From assembly GCF_000282895.1 (NCBI RefSeq), contig NZ_ALBQ01000027.1, forward strand, positions 1 through 64,000: a stretch of 64,000 nt of DNA, in the 5' to 3' direction. Positions 17,970-27,166 of this stretch are shown piece after piece. Under the pieces are notes generated by a model that was not told where the DNA came from, did not search any database, and saw only the letters and a program-made list of their open reading frames with translations. Each line of letters begins with the position of its first letter. Within the stretch, counting starts at the first letter, position 1. A program made the translations under genes and the position numbers. Origin of the DNA: Sphingomonas sp. ATCC 31555. GTDB taxonomy: Bacteria; Pseudomonadota; Alphaproteobacteria; Sphingomonadales; Sphingomonadaceae.

Positions 17970-18760
17970 TCCGTGCGGCGGCGCTGCTCGCCCTTGTGCT
18001 TGCCGGTGGCGCCAATGATCCTAAGCCCGCCTATCGCTCCAGTCCGGAGCGGCGCACGGAGGCGGACGATCGGCAATGGGGTCCCTGGCTTGGCCCCTTC
18101 CGCGCCAAGCTTGTGCCGACCATGATGCAGGACTTCGGCGAGCGTTACCTGTACGCGCCGGCCAACGCCGCGCTGCCGCCGCCTAAAGAGGGCGAGCAGC
18201 GCGTCGTGTTTATCGGGGACTCGATCACCGACGGCTGGGACCTTGCCCAGAGCTTCCCGAACGAGCACTATATCAACCGCGGCATCGGTGGGCAGGTGAC
18301 GGCACAGATGCTGGTACGCTTCGAACAGGATGTGGTAGCACTTCACCCCCGCGCCGTGGTGATTCTGGGTGGCGTGAACGACGTCACGGGACTTCTCCAG
18401 GTCGAAAGCCCCGAGTCTATCGTCGCGAACATCGAAGCGATGGCGGACATCGCTTCCGCGCACGGCATTGCCGTCGTGCTGTGCTCCATCCTGCCGGTGA
18501 ACGACTATAGCGAAGCCGCCCGCGCGGTAGTCAAGGAGCGCCGACCCGCCGTTTTGCGGGCGATCAATGCCCGACTCCGCGCCATGGCCATGCGACGGGG
18601 CTTCGCCTACGCCGATTACGATGCCGCGCTTGCCGATCAGCGCGGCTTTATGCGCGCCGAACTGACACGGGACGGCATTCATCCCCTCGATGCAGGCTAT
18701 GCCTTAATGGTGCCGATTGTCGCGACAGCGATCGTTTCCGCGACCAGCGAAATCAAGTAA
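17966..18760 (+). CDS. SGNH/GDSL-type esterase
   Basis: A 264-residue protein with a short hydrophobic leader (MIRAAALLALVLAGGA). Block I is VVFIGDSITDGWD with S86, block II is GIGGQ with G109, block III is GGVNDV with N139, and block V is DGIHP with D236 and H239, a complete SGNH set. Such esterases occur in xyloglucan and xylan loci as carbohydrate acetyl esterases. The ATG overlaps the preceding TGA (ATGA), so the two esterases are translationally coupled. The longer open frame upstream is read-through of the preceding gene. Confidence 0.87.
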   Translation: MIRAAALLALVLAGGANDPKPAYRSSPERRTEADDRQWGPWLGPFRAKLVPTMMQDFGERYLYAPANAALPPPKEGEQRVVFIGDSITDGWDLAQSFPNEHYINRGIGGQVTAQMLVRFEQDVVALHPRAVVILGGVNDVTGLLQVESPESIVANIEAMADIASAHGIAVVLCSILPVNDYSEAARAVVKERRPAVLRAINARLRAMAMRRGFAYADYDAALADQRGFMRAELTRDGIHPLDAGYALMVPIVATAIVSATSEIK

Positions 18761-18787
18761 GCATCTGATTTTTAAGACATTAAATGT

Positions 18788-18799
18788 GTTAACGATAAC
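18788..18799. promoter_or_regulatory. GTTA-ACGA-TAAC inverted repeat upstream of the receptor gene
   Basis: An inverted repeat GTTAACGATAAC lies in the AT-rich leader between the SGNH esterase and the TonB receptor. It may be an operator for the receptor promoter; no factor is assigned. Confidence 0.3.
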
Positions 18800-18855
18800 G
18801 TAGTTTCATTCGTAAACTTCGGTTTCACATTATTGTTGCGATAAATCGGACTCGA

Positions 18856-18869
18856 TGGTAGCGCAAACA
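18856..18869. promoter_or_regulatory. Imperfect TAGCGC operator candidate before the receptor gene
   Basis: TGGTAGCGCAAACA shares the TAGCGC half of the candidate operator at 16875-16887. It lies about 100 bp before the receptor start, consistent with one regulator acting on both units. Confidence 0.3.
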
Positions 18870-18969
18870 TGGGATGCCGGGACCACACCGGTACCGCCGT
18901 GCAGGCGCTTTCGACGGAGCGCTCCGGCCTTCACCATTCGGGATAGCGCTCCGGCGCAGGAGGGGACCA

Positions 18970-21900
18970 GTGACCTACCGTTTCACATCATCTTTGAATT
19001 CGACGTCCATTGGCGCAGCCCTGCGCGCAGGCGCCTCGCTGGCAACGTTGTCACTGGCAATCCTGCCCGGAACCTCCCTAGCGCAGACGGCAGCAGCCGC
19101 GCCGCAGGGTAGCGAAGCCGCCACGCAGGATGCCACGGCAGGCGACGCAGCACAGGAAATCGTGGTCACGGGCATTCGCGCCTCGCTGCAGAGCGCGCGC
19201 AATCGCAAGCGGGACGCCGAACAGGTTGTCGACTCGATCACCGCGCAGGATATCGGCGCCCTTCCCGACCGATCGGTCTCGGAAGCGCTGCAGCGCGTGC
19301 CCGGCGTTACGCTCCAGCGCACCAACGAAAATCGCGATCCCGCCCGCTTGTCGTCCGAAGGCGGTGGCGTGTTCATCCGCGGCTTGTCCTGGGTCCGCTC
19401 CGAACTGAACGGCCGCGACGTCTTCTCGGCGAACAACGGCCGCGGGCTGTCCTTTGAAGACGTGTCCGCCGACTTGCTCGTCGGCGTCGACGTCTTCAAG
19501 AACCCGTCGGCCGACCTCGTTGAAGGGGGCATCGGCGGCATCATCAACTTGCGCACCCGCAAGCCCTTCGACGCCCCCGGCTATGTTTTTGCCCTGTCCG
19601 GCGACGCCAATTACGCCGATCTGCGCAAGAAGACCTTCTGGTCGGGCAATGCGCTTGCCAGCGGCCGCTGGCAGACTCCGCTCGGCGAAATGGGGCTGCT
19701 GCTCAGCTATTCGCTCAACAACATCGGCAACCGTACTGACAGCATCACGGCAGGTCGCTACGATCGCGGCACACTGACTGCACCGCAGGATGGTCTGGCT
19801 GCGGGCACCAACGTCTTCATCCCCAACGGCATGGGCTTCCGCCGAATCGATTGGCAGCAGAAGCGTACCGCGTTCGACGGTTCGTTCCAGTGGAAGCCGA
19901 GCGACACGCTGCAGTTGACCTTCGAAGCGCTGATTTCGAAAGCGACGCCGCGCGACATCGAATACGCGATCGGCGACTATGACATGCCGGGGTCGGACAA
20001 CTCGACCTACCAGTTCGGGCCGAACCGCGAGTTGCAGTCGGGCGTCATCCAGAACCGCAACCTCAACCTCGACACCCGCGCCGGCAGCCAGGACAAGAAG
20101 ACCCAGGACTTCTCGGGCAACCTGCGCTGGACGCCGAACGAAAACTGGTCCGTCAGCGCCGATCTCCAGTACATCAAGTCCACCGCCAAGGTGTACAGCA
20201 TGACGGCATTCACCGGCGCCAACATCCCGACGACCATCGCGTTCGATTTCAGCAGTGACGATCCGTCGATTACGATGACGCCGACGAACAGCGCCCAGTC
20301 GCTCACCGACAAGAATCTGTACTGGTGGGCTGCCGCGATGGACCACATCGAGGACAATGAGGCAGACGAGTGGGCAACCCGCGCCGACGTCGAGTACACG
20401 TTCACTGACAGCGACTTCCTGAAGTCGTTCCGCGTCGGCGGCCGCTTCACCGATCGCTCCGCCACCACGCGGCAGAGCACCTACAACTGGGGCCTGCTCT
20501 CGGCGCAATATTGGCAGCCGGGCAGCGCGGTGTTCCTCAACCAGACCGGCTATCCAGGCGGTCCGCAGAATGCTGGCCTGCCGAATCAGACGCAATTGGT
20601 GAACTACAACAACTTCTTCCGCGGCAAGGCACCGCAACCGGGCGCGGGTTTCTGGTTCCCGTCGGCAAGCCTCGTGCAAAATGGCACGGCGCACGCGTAT
20701 GACTATCTGAAGAGCACGCTGTCGAACGGCTGGGGCTGGGCGCCGCTGAGCGACGATTACAGCACGAACCCGGGCGGTATCAACGACCAGACCGAAAAGA
20801 CCTATGCCGGCTATGCCCTGATGCGCTTCGGCATGGAACAGAGCCCCCTCGGCCATTTCGACGGCAATATCGGCGTGCGGGTCGTACGTACCGAGACCGG
20901 CTCAAGCGGCACCCCGATCACCATCGGCGCGCCGACCTCGTCGCCTGGCCTTTGCGTTGTCGGCACGCCCATCACCACCGGCCCGCGTGCCGGCCAGACG
21001 GTAAACGCAACCGATTGCGCCAATTATGCAGCGGCATTCCGCTTCGCCGGCGGCACGATCACCCAGCCGACCACGGGCAACGGATCGTACACCGATGTGC
21101 TGCCCAGCTTGAACCTGCGCTTCTTTCTCAAGGAAAATCTGCAGCTTCGTCTTGCCGCGGCGAAGGCGATCGTTCGACCGACCTTCGCGCAGCTCAATCC
21201 ATACGTATCGCTTGGCTATAGCTTTGATTCGGTCACCGGCATCGGCACCGGCACGGGCGTTAACGGGACACTGACGCCGTTCACTGGCAGCGCCGGCAAT
21301 GCGAACTTGAAGCCCACCCGCTCCAACCAGTTCGACGTGAGCCTCGAGTATTACTTCGGTCGATCGAACAGCCTGACGTTCGCCGGTTTCTACAAGGATA
21401 TCTCGAACTATATCTTTGCCGGCCTGACGCAGCAGACCTTTACGTCGAACGGCCAGACGCTGACCTTCGACGTGACGCAGCAGACCAACGGGTCCAGCGG
21501 CAAGATCAAGGGCTTCGAGATCGGCTACACCCAGTTCTTTGACATGCTGCCGGGGGCGCTGGGAGGCCTAGGCTTCAGCGGCAACTACACCTTCGTCGAT
21601 TCGTCGGGTGGCAGGAACACGGCGGTGAACGTGTTCGATCCGAACCAGACAACCAACGCAGGATTGAATCTGCCGTTGGAGGGCTTGTCGAAGTACTCGT
21701 ACAACGCAGCTCTCGTCTACGAAAAGTACGGAATTTCGGCTCGTGCGGCGTATAACTGGCGTTCGCACTATCTGCTGACAACCTCGGCCGCGAACATCAA
21801 CTATCCGGTCTGGTCGGAAAGCTACGGGCAGCTGGACGCATCGATCCTCTATTCGCTCACCAAGAATGTGAAGATCGGTGTACAGGGCTACAATCTGCTC

Positions 21901-22005
21901 AACTCGCGGACCTTCCTCGATGTGGGTGATCCCAGCCTGAAGCCGCGTTACGGCTGGACGGATACCGATCGGCGCTTCGCCTTCCTATTCCGTACGCTCT
22001 TCTAA
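18970..22005 (+). CDS. TonB-dependent receptor, carbohydrate type
   Basis: A 1011-residue outer-membrane receptor of the large Caulobacter/sphingomonad type. I place the start at GTG 18970, with AGGAGG seven bases upstream; the signal peptide then runs to LPGTSLAQ. A TonB-box-like stretch IVVTGIRASL is followed by the plug (VVDSITAQDIGALPDRSVSEALQRVPGV; NPSADLVEGGIGGIINLRTRKPFD). The barrel ends RFAFLFRTLF, with terminal F. The motifs are those of sugar-oligosaccharide receptors rather than siderophore receptors. Its place between xyloglucan enzymes and halogenase-like genes suggests import of xyloglucan oligosaccharides; the substrate is inferred. Confidence 0.93.
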   Translation: MTYRFTSSLNSTSIGAALRAGASLATLSLAILPGTSLAQTAAAAPQGSEAATQDATAGDAAQEIVVTGIRASLQSARNRKRDAEQVVDSITAQDIGALPDRSVSEALQRVPGVTLQRTNENRDPARLSSEGGGVFIRGLSWVRSELNGRDVFSANNGRGLSFEDVSADLLVGVDVFKNPSADLVEGGIGGIINLRTRKPFDAPGYVFALSGDANYADLRKKTFWSGNALASGRWQTPLGEMGLLLSYSLNNIGNRTDSITAGRYDRGTLTAPQDGLAAGTNVFIPNGMGFRRIDWQQKRTAFDGSFQWKPSDTLQLTFEALISKATPRDIEYAIGDYDMPGSDNSTYQFGPNRELQSGVIQNRNLNLDTRAGSQDKKTQDFSGNLRWTPNENWSVSADLQYIKSTAKVYSMTAFTGANIPTTIAFDFSSDDPSITMTPTNSAQSLTDKNLYWWAAAMDHIEDNEADEWATRADVEYTFTDSDFLKSFRVGGRFTDRSATTRQSTYNWGLLSAQYWQPGSAVFLNQTGYPGGPQNAGLPNQTQLVNYNNFFRGKAPQPGAGFWFPSASLVQNGTAHAYDYLKSTLSNGWGWAPLSDDYSTNPGGINDQTEKTYAGYALMRFGMEQSPLGHFDGNIGVRVVRTETGSSGTPITIGAPTSSPGLCVVGTPITTGPRAGQTVNATDCANYAAAFRFAGGTITQPTTGNGSYTDVLPSLNLRFFLKENLQLRLAAAKAIVRPTFAQLNPYVSLGYSFDSVTGIGTGTGVNGTLTPFTGSAGNANLKPTRSNQFDVSLEYYFGRSNSLTFAGFYKDISNYIFAGLTQQTFTSNGQTLTFDVTQQTNGSSGKIKGFEIGYTQFFDMLPGALGGLGFSGNYTFVDSSGGRNTAVNVFDPNQTTNAGLNLPLEGLSKYSYNAALVYEKYGISARAAYNWRSHYLLTTSAANINYPVWSESYGQLDASILYSLTKNVKIGVQGYNLLNSRTFLDVGDPSLKPRYGWTDTDRRFAFLFRTLF

Positions 22006-22020
22006 CAACTCTTCTATCCC

Positions 22021-22056
22021 ATGCCCCCGGACCTCTGGCCCGGGGGCATCCTTTTT
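22021..22056 (+). terminator. Rho-independent terminator after the receptor
   Basis: A perfect 10-bp stem ATGCCCCCGG/CCGGGGGCAT with a 9-base loop is followed by CCTTTTT. It lies 15 bp after the receptor stop, separating it from the halogenase genes. Confidence 0.85.
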
Positions 22057-22115
22057 CCGCCCGCCGATTCCGCCTAAACTCGGCTCTCGATCGGCAGAAT
22101 GGGAACGCTCGCGCA

Positions 22116-23612
22116 ATGCCGCAGCACATCATCATTGCAGGCGGCGGCAGCGCCGGGTGGATGGCCGCTGCATTGTTCGCGCGGTTACGCCCAGCACCGC
22201 TTACCCGCATCACGCTGGTCGAATCGGATGCGATCGGAACGATCGGGGTCGGCGAGGCGACCGTGCCGATCCTTCAAGACTTCAACCGCCTGCTCGGTGT
22301 GCACGAACCAGAGTTCGTCGCCGCTACCCAAGGCAGCTTCAAGCTGGGCATCGAATTCGTCGACTGGGGTCACCTCGGCAACCGCCACTTCCACGGCTTC
22401 GGGGACTTCGGCGCGCCGATCGAGGGCACCGCCCCCCACCATCATTGGCACCGCCTGCGCACCGCCGGACGGGAACAAGATCCGATCGACGCTTGGTCGA
22501 TGCCCGCGATCCTCGCTCGGCAGGATCGCTTTGCGCCGCCCGAGGCGTCGCGTGGAGAAGCCGCTGAATATCGCTACGCCTATCATTTCGATGCGGGCCT
22601 CTATGCCTGCCTGCTGCGTAGCTATGCGCAGTCGCGCGGCGTGGCGCATATGGAAGGCCGCATCGTCGATGTGGAGCGCGATCCGCATAGCGGCGACGTC
22701 GCTGCCCTTCGGCTCGACGGTGATCGCCGGCTGGACGGCGATATCTTCATCGATTGTACCGGTTTTGCGAGCAGACTTCTAGGCGCGGAACTCGGAGTGG
22801 CACTCGTCGACTGGTCCGGCTGGCTGCCGGCGAATCGTGCGATCGCACAGGGGTCTGCCCGGGCCGGCCGCTTCACGCCTTTCACCCGATCAACTGCGCT
22901 TACCGCTGGCTGGCAATGGCGCATCCCGCTCCAGCACCGCACGGGCAATGGCCTAGTCTATAGCAGCCGCTACCTTTCCGATGACGAAGCGGCGCATATC
23001 CTTACCAGCAACCTCGACGGCGACGCGATCGGCGAGCCGCGCCTGCTGCGCTTCACGACCGGCCGCCGCGAGCAGTTCTGGGCCCACAACGTGATTGCTA
23101 TCGGCCTCGCTGCAGGCTTCATGGAGCCGCTGGAATCCACTAGCCTGCAACTGGTCCAGACAGGGCTGGCCCGCCTCGCCGAACTGTTGCCGCACGGCCG
23201 CGTCGCGCCTCCGATCCGGACGGAGTACAACCGCGAGACCATCGCGGAGTATGAGCGAATCCGGGATTTCCTGATCGCCCACTACTGCATTAGCCAGAGG
23301 CCCGAGCCCTTCTGGCGCGACAGCGCCAACATGGCCTTGCCGGACACTCTTACCCACAAGCTCGCGCTTTGGGATGCGATGGGACGAGTACCCATGTACG
23401 ACCTTGAATCGCACGCGGAGCCGAGTTGGGCGGCGATACTGCTAGGCCAGGGCCGAATACCGCAGGGCCACGATCCGGCTGCCGATAGGATGTCGCTCGA
23501 GTCCATGGCCGCGCTCGTCGCCGCGCGCCGCGACACGCTGCAAGCAGCCGCAGCAAGACTGCCGCAGCACGACCATTTCGTACGCCGCACCTGCCACGCA
23601 CAAGCAGCATGA
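22116..23612 (+). CDS. Flavin-dependent tryptophan-halogenase-like protein 1
   Basis: A 498-residue FAD enzyme of the tryptophan halogenase family. It has the N-terminal dinucleotide fold (IIIAGGGSAGWMAAALFARL), GTIGVGEATVP, the conserved Lys region SFKLGIEFVDW and the halogenase signature WQWRIP. These genes are often found directly beside sugar-type TonB receptors in sphingomonads, Caulobacter and Xanthomonas, where their true substrate is unclear. Chlorination or bromination activity cannot be asserted from sequence. Its last bases overlap the next gene (ATGA). Confidence 0.88.
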   Translation: MPQHIIIAGGGSAGWMAAALFARLRPAPLTRITLVESDAIGTIGVGEATVPILQDFNRLLGVHEPEFVAATQGSFKLGIEFVDWGHLGNRHFHGFGDFGAPIEGTAPHHHWHRLRTAGREQDPIDAWSMPAILARQDRFAPPEASRGEAAEYRYAYHFDAGLYACLLRSYAQSRGVAHMEGRIVDVERDPHSGDVAALRLDGDRRLDGDIFIDCTGFASRLLGAELGVALVDWSGWLPANRAIAQGSARAGRFTPFTRSTALTAGWQWRIPLQHRTGNGLVYSSRYLSDDEAAHILTSNLDGDAIGEPRLLRFTTGRREQFWAHNVIAIGLAAGFMEPLESTSLQLVQTGLARLAELLPHGRVAPPIRTEYNRETIAEYERIRDFLIAHYCISQRPEPFWRDSANMALPDTLTHKLALWDAMGRVPMYDLESHAEPSWAAILLGQGRIPQGHDPAADRMSLESMAALVAARRDTLQAAAARLPQHDHFVRRTCHAQAA

Positions 23613-25111
23613 ACGTACCACTTCGCCGCATCGTTATCGCCGGGGGCGGCAGTGCTGGCTGGATGGCGGCTGCCGCGCTGTCTCAGGCGCTGGCCGGCAC
23701 TGGCATTGCCATTACTCTGGTCGAATCCGAAGCCATTGGTACGGTCGGCGTCGGCGAAGCGACCATCCCGCCGATCCACGGCTTCAATCAGATGATCGGT
23801 GTCGACGAGGCCGCCTTTGTTAAGGCGACCGGCGGCACGTTCAAGCTGGGAATCGAGTTTGTGGATTGGTGGCGAAGGGGCGAAGGCTATTTTCATCCCT
23901 TTGGCCGCTATGGCGACGATTTCGGGATGGTGCCCTTCCACCAGCACTGGCTCGCCGCGCGCGCGGAAGGCGATACGACACCTTTGGGAGCCTATTCGCT
24001 GTCCACCCTGGCGGCAATGAACGGTCGATTTGGCCTGCCCCAGGGCGACGCTCGCTCGGTATTCGCCACCTATGGCTATGCTTATCATTTCGATGCCGGG
24101 CGCTACGCCGCCTTTCTTCGCCAGCTTTCCGAAAGCCGCGGCGTGGTGCGCCATGAAGGCCGGATCGGCGACGTGGAGCAGGATCCGGAAACCGGCTTCG
24201 TCCGCACGCTCACGCTGGAAGACGGTCGCACCATCTCGGGCGATCTGTTCCTCGACTGCACCGGCTTCCGCGCACTGCTGATCGGCGACGCGCTGAGCGT
24301 ACCCTATCAGGATTGGTCGCACTGGCTGCCCTGCGATCGCGCGATCGCGGTCCCCACCGCTGCCGTCGCGCCGCCGACGCCCTTCACCCGCGCCACCGCA
24401 CGTGGCGCTGGCTGGCAATGGCGCATCCCACTGCAGCACCGCACCGGCAATGGCCATGTCTTCTGTAGCAGCTTCTGCAGCGAGGCCGAGGCCGAAGCGC
24501 TGCTGCTGGCCAATCTCGACGCGCCAACGGTCGGAGAGCTCCGCCACCTGCGCTTCACCACCGGCCGGCGAACCACGCCCTGGGCAGCCAACGTCGTCGC
24601 GATCGGACTAGCATCAGGCTTTCTGGAGCCGCTGGAGTCGACAAGCCTCCACCTGATCCAGAGCGCGATCACCGCGTTGCTCAGCTGGTTTCCCGACCAG
24701 CAGTTTGATCCGGTGGTGCGCGCCGAATATAATCGGCGGGTGACGCGGGAATGGGATGCGATCCGCGACTTCCTGATCCTCCACTATACCGCCACCGAGC
24801 GCGATGACACGTCATTCTGGCGCCACTGCCGCGCCATCACCGTGCCGGAGACTCTGATCGAGAAGGTGGCGCTGTTCGCTCGCACCGGCCGGCTGCTGGG
24901 TCGCGAGGGAGACCTGTTCATGGACGCAAGCTGGCTGGCGGTTCTGCTCGGGCAAGGCGTGATACCTCGGGGGCATGACTCGCTTGCGAACAGCATGACG
25001 CCCGAGCTTAGGTCCAAAATCCTGGCGGCGATGCGCAAAACCATCGCCGGCGCGGCAGCCGCCCTGCCCCCGCACGCCTCCACCATAGCCCAATATTTGC
25101 ACGCGTGCTGA
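23609..25111 (+). CDS. Flavin-dependent tryptophan-halogenase-like protein 2
   Basis: A 500-residue paralogue of the preceding gene, with the same order of motifs: IVIAGGGSAGWMAAAALSQ, GTVGVGEATIPP, TFKLGIEFVDWW and GWQWRIPLQHRTGNGHVF. The two proteins are clearly homologous along their whole length, so this is a tandem duplication that has diverged. The ATG overlaps the stop of the first copy. It ends the xyloglucan-type locus. Confidence 0.88.
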   Translation: MNVPLRRIVIAGGGSAGWMAAAALSQALAGTGIAITLVESEAIGTVGVGEATIPPIHGFNQMIGVDEAAFVKATGGTFKLGIEFVDWWRRGEGYFHPFGRYGDDFGMVPFHQHWLAARAEGDTTPLGAYSLSTLAAMNGRFGLPQGDARSVFATYGYAYHFDAGRYAAFLRQLSESRGVVRHEGRIGDVEQDPETGFVRTLTLEDGRTISGDLFLDCTGFRALLIGDALSVPYQDWSHWLPCDRAIAVPTAAVAPPTPFTRATARGAGWQWRIPLQHRTGNGHVFCSSFCSEAEAEALLLANLDAPTVGELRHLRFTTGRRTTPWAANVVAIGLASGFLEPLESTSLHLIQSAITALLSWFPDQQFDPVVRAEYNRRVTREWDAIRDFLILHYTATERDDTSFWRHCRAITVPETLIEKVALFARTGRLLGREGDLFMDASWLAVLLGQGVIPRGHDSLANSMTPELRSKILAAMRKTIAGAAAALPPHASTIAQYLHAC

Positions 25112-25195
25112 GAAGGAAGCACACCGCTTCAGCAACCGGAGTGCCGCGCACGCTTGCAGGCGGGCACCAAGCTCCGCTAGGGGCGATCCTGCTGG

Positions 25196-25271
25196 GGGCC
25201 TGTAGCTCAGCGGTTAGAGCTGGCCGCTCATAACGGCTAGGTCGCGGGTTCGAATCCTGCCGGGCCCACCA
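25196..25271 (+). tRNA. tRNA with CAU anticodon, probably tRNA-Ile2
   Basis: A complete cloverleaf with encoded CCA. The acceptor GGGCCTG pairs with CGGGCCC, the D arm is GCTC...GAGC, the anticodon stem is GGCCG/CGGCT with loop CTCATAA, and the T arm includes GGTTCGAATCC. The body resembles tRNA-Ile2 (ileX type, C34 modified to lysidine) more than elongator tRNA-Met, but the anticodon alone cannot separate the two. Confidence 0.85.
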
Positions 25272-25328
25272 GCATGTTTGCTTCCGGGGTTGTGCACGGC
25301 GCAACAAAGCCCTAGGCGGCACGTACGT

Positions 25329-25405
<77 letters not shown>

Positions 25406-25475
25406 CTTCTTTCCTTGCCTGCCACGCGCCAGACGTCTTGGACGCAAGTGTCGTCCAATTTCGGCAGCGCGGAGA

Positions 25476-26270
25476 TCATGCTGGGTCGGCAACGAAGAAG
25501 CCCCACTCGATCCACCGCGCACGGCAGCCGTTCGGGCCGTGCCACATCGTCTCCGCCGCGCCCGCATCGAAGCCATGGCTGGCGGCAACGGCAGCCAGCG
25601 CCGCAGCTGCATCGTTTCCCGCCAACATCGTCGCCAAAAAATCAAATTGTGGAACGCTTAACAGTATGGTGCGCGTCACATAGCCGCTGCGCACCAACGC
25701 GAGGTGAGAGCGCCGGGGCAGTGGCAGCCGCGGCGCCTCTCCGCGCCGCACGGCGTGGAAATAGCCGGCGACCGGAAAGCCATAGCGGCCCAGCGAAAAA
25801 GCCGGCTGCAGGCGCAAGGCGCAGTCGGGCGCGTCTGCGGTCGCTGCCGGGCGACCCTCCTGTCCCTGGGCATCGAACATCTGGAACACAGCATATTCGA
25901 AGCCGGCGAGATCGATCATGAAATCGATCCAGGCCTCGCGCGCACTGCCATCAGGCCTGCTGGCCTCCATCCAGCCAGCGAAGCGGCGGCCGAAATTGTG
26001 GAGGGTGGGTTGATTGGGGGGGGAGTAGCTTAGATAATCGACAACGAAATCGTCAAACAGCGGCTGCCCGAGCGCGTGGCACAGCGCCGGGAACTGCTCG
26101 CGCATGCAGGCGATCATCCGCTGGACATAGCCGCGCTGGTATACGGCCAGACCGTCGGCGGCGCCGAGCCGACCGTCGCTGGCGAACAACGCCTGCGCCG
26201 CGGCCGGATCGGCCTGGGGATCGATCAGCGCCGCATGCATCCGCCGCTGCGCCGCCGCCAGCGCCGTCAC
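25476..26270 (-). CDS. DUF2063 protein, MNIO partner (BufC/MbnC-like)
   Basis: A 264-residue protein of the DUF2063 family, the usual partner of DUF692 iron oxidases. It helps the enzyme bind the leader part of its peptide substrate. The N-terminal helical domain has [28 protein letters not shown], followed by [22 protein letters not shown], then a C-terminal mixed domain. I place the start at GTG 26270, overlapping the MNIO stop (GTGA) with GGAGG upstream. The longer open frame begins inside the MNIO gene. It is the last gene of the leftward MNIO unit. Confidence 0.87.
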   Translation of the reverse strand: MTALAAAQRRMHAALIDPQADPAAAQALFASDGRLGAADGLAVYQRGYVQRMIACMREQFPALCHALGQPLFDDFVVDYLSYSPPNQPTLHNFGRRFAGWMEASRPDGSAREAWIDFMIDLAGFEYAVFQMFDAQGQEGRPAATADAPDCALRLQPAFSLGRYGFPVAGYFHAVRRGEAPRLPLPRRSHLALVRSGYVTRTILLSVPQFDFLATMLAGNDAAAALAAVAASHGFDAGAAETMWHGPNGCRARWIEWGFFVADPA

Positions 26271-27166
26271 GCCGCATCCTCCATCCTGTTCGGCATCGCC
26301 AGCGGCACCGCCAAATCCACCGGGTCCGAAACGCCCGCCATGTAGCGTTCGGCCTTGTGCAACTCGACGAGGCAATCATCGAACGCCGGAATGTGATCGT
26401 CCCATTCCAGCAAGGTGGCCGCACCGCCGCTCCGCGCCCAGGCGATACGGAACAGATCCCAGACTTCGGCGCGCACCGGGCGATCGTGCGTGTCGATCAC
26501 ATGCGTGCCGAGATCCTGATGCCCGGCGAGATGCATCTGGACGACACGATCGAACGGGAAGGCGTCGAGATAGGCACGCGGATCGGTGCCGGCGTTGAAG
26601 CAGCTGACATAGACATTGTTGACGTCGAGCAGCAGCCCGCATCCCGTTTCGTGCGCCAGCGCACGCAGGAACGCGGGCTCGTCGATCGTCGATTGGGCGA
26701 AACGCACATAAGCGCTGGGATTTTCGAGGATGAGCGGACGCTCCAGCTGATCCTGGACCTGCCGGACCCGAACGATCACATGCGCCAAGCTCTCCTCGGT
26801 CAGCGGCATCGGCAGCAGATCGTGCGTGTTGTACCCGTTCACCCCCGTCCAGCACAGATGATCGCTGATCCAGGCCGGGCGAACCGCATCGGCGAGCCGC
26901 TTGAGCGAGGCGAGATAGGCGCGGTTCAGCGGATCGGTGCTCCCGATCGACAGCGAGACGCCGTGCAGGACCACCGGATAGCGCTCCGCGACCGCGTCGA
27001 GGACGGCGCGGGGTCGCCCCCCCGAATTCATGAAGTTTTCGGAGATCGCCTCGAACCACAGGTCCCGAGTCGCGCCCGAAAGGATCGCGTCGAAATGAAC
27101 GCTACGAAGCCCCAGCCCGAGCCCCAGCCGCGGCAGCGCCGCCAGTGCGCCGTCAGCTGCAGCCAC
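26267..27166 (-). CDS. DUF692 multinuclear iron oxidase (MNIO)
   Basis: A 299-residue TIM-barrel enzyme of the MbnB/BufB type, which oxidises cysteine, or other residues, in ribosomally made peptides with two or three irons. Characteristic stretches in order: LPRLGLGLGLRSVHFDAIL, HGVSLSIGS, WISDHLCWTGVNGYNTHDLLPMPL, LILENPSAYV, LLLDVNNVYVS, MHLAGHQ, DTHDRPVRAEVW and LLEWDDHIPAFDDC. The His, Asp, Glu and Asn metal ligands of the family appear present. The start is GTG 27166, overlapping the end of the precursor gene by 14 bp, which ties expression of enzyme and substrate. Confidence 0.93.
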   Translation of the reverse strand: MAAADGALAALPRLGLGLGLRSVHFDAILSGATRDLWFEAISENFMNSGGRPRAVLDAVAERYPVVLHGVSLSIGSTDPLNRAYLASLKRLADAVRPAWISDHLCWTGVNGYNTHDLLPMPLTEESLAHVIVRVRQVQDQLERPLILENPSAYVRFAQSTIDEPAFLRALAHETGCGLLLDVNNVYVSCFNAGTDPRAYLDAFPFDRVVQMHLAGHQDLGTHVIDTHDRPVRAEVWDLFRIAWARSGGAATLLEWDDHIPAFDDCLVELHKAERYMAGVSDPVDLAVPLAMPNRMEDAA

